Below, piece after piece: positions 6,802-7,660 of a DNA stretch of 7,660 nucleotides. The stretch spans positions 1 through 7,660 of the forward strand of contig JAKFYM010000299.1 of the NCBI GenBank assembly GCA_021730855.1, given 5' to 3'. Position 1 is the stretch's first letter. Each line of letters starts with the position of its first letter. A program made the translations under genes and the position numbers. Below the pieces are notes generated by a model, which was given only the letters and a program-made list of their open reading frames with translations, had not been told where the DNA came from and ran no database searches. This stretch comes from Bdellovibrionales bacterium (GTDB lineage Bacteria; Bdellovibrionota; UBA1018; CAIPTA01).

Positions 6802-7161
6802 ATGAGCAGGAAATTGGTTCAAAAATTGATGGTGGGGTTTTGTATTTTTACCCTGGTGTGCGCTTGTGGGCGTGCAGAACACGGCGCGTCGGAGCCCTTG
6901 GCTATCCAACTAGACCTCCCCGAGGGGGAAGCATCCGAACTGTTTTGGTATGGTGTGCAGGCCAAGGTGCTCTTGGTGTTGCGAGACGGAACAGAGATTT
7001 ATCGTTTGGACTGGGAATCGGGAAAGCAAGTGGCCCTGGAACTAGAAGAGGAAGACCAGCTCCGCTTCATGGCCTATGACCAAAATGGCAGGGAAATGGT
7101 GAGGGGAGAAGCGGTGGTGACGAAAGAAAAAAAGGTGACGATCCCTTTGCATCGCCCGTAG
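6802..7161 (+). CDS. Small lipoprotein of unknown function
   Basis: This 119-residue protein begins with a lipoprotein signal: a basic N-terminus (MSRKLVQK), a hydrophobic core (9-19) and a lipobox V19-C20-A21-C22, so C22 would be the lipidated residue. Residue +2 is Gly, which under the E. coli Lol rule would send it to the outer membrane; whether that rule holds in this host is unknown. The mature part (23-119) alternates hydrophobic and charged residues in short stretches (LAIQLDL, AKVLLVL, TEIYRLDW, QVALELEEEDQLRFMAYD, AVVTKEKKVTIPL), which suggests a compact all-beta domain. I recognise no family. The start is set by AGGAG 6 nt upstream. The gene ends 5 nt before the SurA-like gene, so the two are probably co-transcribed, and the lipoprotein may serve the same envelope pathway. 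Confidence 0.78.
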   Translation: MSRKLVQKLMVGFCIFTLVCACGRAEHGASEPLAIQLDLPEGEASELFWYGVQAKVLLVLRDGTEIYRLDWESGKQVALELEEEDQLRFMAYDQNGREMVRGEAVVTKEKKVTIPLHRP

Positions 7162-7166
7162 CCGGC

Positions 7167-7660
7167 ATGGCAAAATTCTCTATGGTCATCTTCCTTAGTC
7201 TTCTCTTTTTTCAGGCTCCCGCCGAAGGTAAGGAAACCCTACTGGACGCCCTCTTGGCTAAGGTGGGCAGTGAAGCCGTCCTGCAGTCCGATCTTGATCG
7301 CTTCGTCGCGGTAGATAAAGTCCTTCAATGTGCTTCGGTGCTGAAGCGAGAAAAACCTCTAGCGGCTGGGGATCGTCGACTCCTCATCGACCAATACATA
7401 GAAGAGGAATTGATTTACCTCGAGGCTCGTAGTCGAAAAGTTTCCACGGCGGGAATGATTCCGCAGGCCGTTCGTGCTATCCATTCTCGCGACAATTGTA
7501 AGGCTTCTTGGCAAAAGCTTGGACGAGACTATTCCCGTTTTTGGCGCACCGAGACCCAGAGACGAGAGGGCGAAAGCTTTCTCGTGCGTGAGCTCGAGAA
7601 GCGCGTTTTGGTGGAAAAGTTCCGCAAGAGCGAAGCCATTGCCGACGGAGAGCTTTGGAA
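7167..7660 (+). CDS. SurA-like periplasmic chaperone/peptidyl-prolyl isomerase, N-terminal part (3' end beyond window)
   Basis: The frame is open from ATG 7167 to the window end, giving 164 complete residues. Residues 1-19 are a Sec signal peptide (MAKFSMVIFLSLLFFQAPA, cleavage near A19). The mature start LLAKVGSEAVLQSDLDRF (29-46) matches the first strand and helix of SurA-type chaperone domains, which read like 'vVnddvIlqSdv'. The helices that follow (70-92, RRLLIDQYIEEELIYLEARSRK) also fit the SurA N-domain. Proteins of this class guide unfolded outer-membrane proteins through the periplasm. The parvulin isomerase domain, if present, lies outside the window, so a chaperone without isomerase activity cannot be excluded. 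C55 and C111 could form a disulfide. There is no clear Shine-Dalgarno; the 5-nt gap after the lipoprotein gene suggests coupled translation. An alternative ATG at 7182 would shorten the signal peptide. Confidence 0.78.
   Translation, partial: MAKFSMVIFLSLLFFQAPAEGKETLLDALLAKVGSEAVLQSDLDRFVAVDKVLQCASVLKREKPLAAGDRRLLIDQYIEEELIYLEARSRKVSTAGMIPQAVRAIHSRDNCKASWQKLGRDYSRFWRTETQRREGESFLVRELEKRVLVEKFRKSEAIADGELW

Overview
The window comes from a Gram-negative bacterium. The signs are a lipobox lipoprotein, a SurA-type periplasmic chaperone with a Sec signal, and a BatD-family secreted/anchored protein. G+C looks moderately above one half by eye. The gene content and gene style recall Bdellovibrionota or other former delta-proteobacterial lineages, but no marker gene fixes the phylum, so this is a weak inference. 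The window is almost fully coding. It has no mobile element, CRISPR array, tRNA or rRNA.

About 88% of the window (positions 6723 down to 1, minus strand) is one tightly packed Bat (aerotolerance-type) operon. In transcription order it holds a MoxR-family AAA+ ATPase (6723-5740), a DUF58 protein with a von Willebrand A (VWA) fold (5759-4797), a single-pass membrane protein with a DUF4381-like cytoplasmic tail (4800-3925), BatA (VWA, 3928-2927), a fused BatB-BatC (VWA plus TPR, 2925-1012) and the N-terminal 342 residues of BatD (1028-1, cut by the window edge). Successive genes overlap by 20, 4, 4 and 17 nt or are separated by 1 nt, so translation is probably coupled throughout. From family knowledge, the MoxR ATPase is expected to act with the cytoplasmic VWA/DUF58 partner, while BatA, BatB/C and BatD form a membrane and periplasmic VWA-TPR assembly. 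Its biochemical role is still poorly defined in any organism.

A 78-bp intergenic region (6724-6801) separates this operon from a divergent pair on the plus strand. The pair is a small lipoprotein of unknown function (6802-7161) and, 5 nt later, the start of a SurA-like periplasmic chaperone/peptidyl-prolyl isomerase (7167 to the window end).

The system is a recognised family, not a new one. The points most worth a second look are the BatB-BatC fusion, which keeps what looks like BatC's ancestral signal peptide as an internal membrane segment; a lysine/acid-rich tail of about 85 residues in that fusion; a presumed periplasmic N-terminal domain with no signal peptide in the DUF4381-like protein; and the unrecognised lipoprotein coupled to a SurA-like gene.
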